From: Oryzisolibacter sp. LB2S
Lineage (GTDB): Bacteria; Pseudomonadota; Gammaproteobacteria; Burkholderiales; Burkholderiaceae_C
Length of the DNA: 64,000 nucleotides
Direction: 5' to 3'
Assembly (NCBI RefSeq): GCF_040732315.1
Contig: NZ_CP160388.1
Location: 1,888,494 to 1,952,493 of the forward strand
In this document: piece by piece, positions 63,512-64,000 of the stretch
How positions within the stretch are numbered: position 1 is the stretch's first letter
How the letters are laid out: each line of letters starts with the position of its first letter
Position numbers and translations under genes: made by a program
Notes under the pieces: generated by a model
The model's input: only the letters and a program-made list of their open reading frames with translations
Told to the model about the DNA's origin: nothing
Database searches by the model: none

Positions 63512-64000
63512 TTACTTGCGCTGCGGCGGCACGTCCGTGCAGCTGCCGTGGGCGATCTCGGCGGCCATGCCAATGCTCTCGCCCAGCGTCGGGTGCGGGT
63601 GGATGGTCTTGCCGATGTCCACGGCGTCGGCGCCCATCTCGATGGCCAGGGCAATCTCGCCGATCATGTCGCCCGCGTGCGTGCCCACGATGCCGCCGCC
63701 CAGGATCTTGCCGTGGCCGTGCGCCTCGGGGCTGTCGTCAAACAGCAGCTTGGTGTAGCCCTCGTCGCGGCCGTTGGCAATGGCGCGGCCCGAGGCGGTC
63801 CAGGGGAACAGGCCCTTCTTCACCTTGATGCCCTGGGCCTTGGCCTGGTCCTCGGTCAGGCCCACCCAGGCGACCTCGGGGTCGGTGTAGGCCACGCTCG
63901 GGATCACGCGGGCGTTGAAGGCGCTCGCCGCCAGGGCCTTGTCTCCCTTGAGTTCACCGGCGATGACCTCGGCCGCCACATGCGCCTCGTGCACCGCCTT
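63512..64000 (-). CDS. lpdA: Dihydrolipoyl dehydrogenase, C-terminal part (cut by the window edge)
   Basis: The 162 residues seen are the C-terminal NAD/dimer region of the FAD-disulfide E3 component of 2-oxo acid dehydrogenases. Landmarks are [18 protein letters not shown], the glycine-rich [19 protein letters not shown] (in part) and the dimer-interface catalytic pair HPHPTLGES, whose second His and Glu activate the partner's disulfide. The 5' part continues beyond position 64000. A terminator follows the stop codon. Other E1/E2 genes would be expected upstream. Confidence 0.93.
   Translation of the reverse strand, partial: KAVHEAHVAAEVIAGELKGDKALAASAFNARVIPSVAYTDPEVAWVGLTEDQAKAQGIKVKKGLFPWTASGRAIANGRDEGYTKLLFDDSPEAHGHGKILGGGIVGTHAGDMIGEIALAIEMGADAVDIGKTIHPHPTLGESIGMAAEIAHGSCTDVPPQRK

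Overview
The window is about 64 kb of GC-rich chromosome, dense in genes and with codon use that is uniform throughout. The gene families (Bug-type solute-binding proteins, a smc-zipA-ligA string, aat-bpt, an ADP-forming synthetase/GNAT acetyltransferase fusion, a PEP-CTERM protein) and a characteristic palindromic intergenic repeat point to a betaproteobacterium of the order Burkholderiales, most likely the family Comamonadaceae (Acidovorax / Alicycliphilus / Diaphorobacter type). This is inferred from protein resemblance; no database was searched. I see no rRNA, tRNA, CRISPR array, prophage or transposase gene.

Layout. 1-4.3 kb: a compact operon for a cbb3-like oxygen reductase (ccoN, ccoO, a monoheme cytochrome c, an SCO copper chaperone, an unknown membrane protein) behind a possible FNR/ANR box. 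4.4-10.1 kb: glyoxalase I, an OmpA-domain protein, ChaC, PdxH, a histidine-rich TonB receptor likely for zinc, a small unknown protein and MsrA. 10.1-13.4 kb: a TetR gene with a palindromic operator, followed by a PIMT-like methyltransferase, a rhodanese and a TolC-like channel. 13.4-19 kb: a protein acetyltransferase fusion, WaaA and a phosphohexomutase, all on the minus strand. 19-24.9 kb: a partial inositol module (iolC-DUF2090 fusion, iolB, two Bug proteins) with a divergent RpiR regulator. 24.9-27 kb: alkylation repair (AdaA-AlkA fusion, Ogt). 27-36.6 kb: PrpE, an isochorismatase-like hydrolase, a sorbosone-dehydrogenase-type protein, LysR and a valine catabolism set (mmsA, acyl-CoA dehydrogenase, mmsB). 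36.6-45.5 kb: a lone trpB, yggL, aat-bpt, a frameshifted doxX, pirin/LysR, an FAD oxidoreductase, gluQ and trmB. 45.5-57.6 kb: alaS, a DpkA-like reductase, patatin, ligA, a VOC protein, zipA and smc. 57.8-64 kb: a PEP-CTERM protein behind a sigma-54 promoter, an MFS exporter, an NlpC/P60 hydrolase, small stress and EVE proteins, a methyltransferase, an ABM protein and the 3' end of lpdA.

The most unusual feature is a family of about twelve diverged 50-65 bp palindromes scattered through the window. Most lie between genes. Four lie inside protein-coding sequence (waaA, gluQ, the start of ligA, the signal-peptide region of the sorbosone-type gene), and all four are read in the same orientation and the same frame, giving related Ala/Pro/Gln-rich peptides. 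This recalls the Rickettsia palindromic elements, but I know of no description of it in this bacterial group. A second element, 159 bp long and almost one continuous hairpin with terminal inverted repeats, sits exactly at the stop codon of prpE.

Start codons were chosen from ribosome-binding sites, family lengths and gene overlaps, and differ from the longest open frame in many genes. Stretches without genes are short: the longest are 57551-57849 (promoters), 33732-33986 (repeats) and 27022-27256 (terminator plus the long hairpin).
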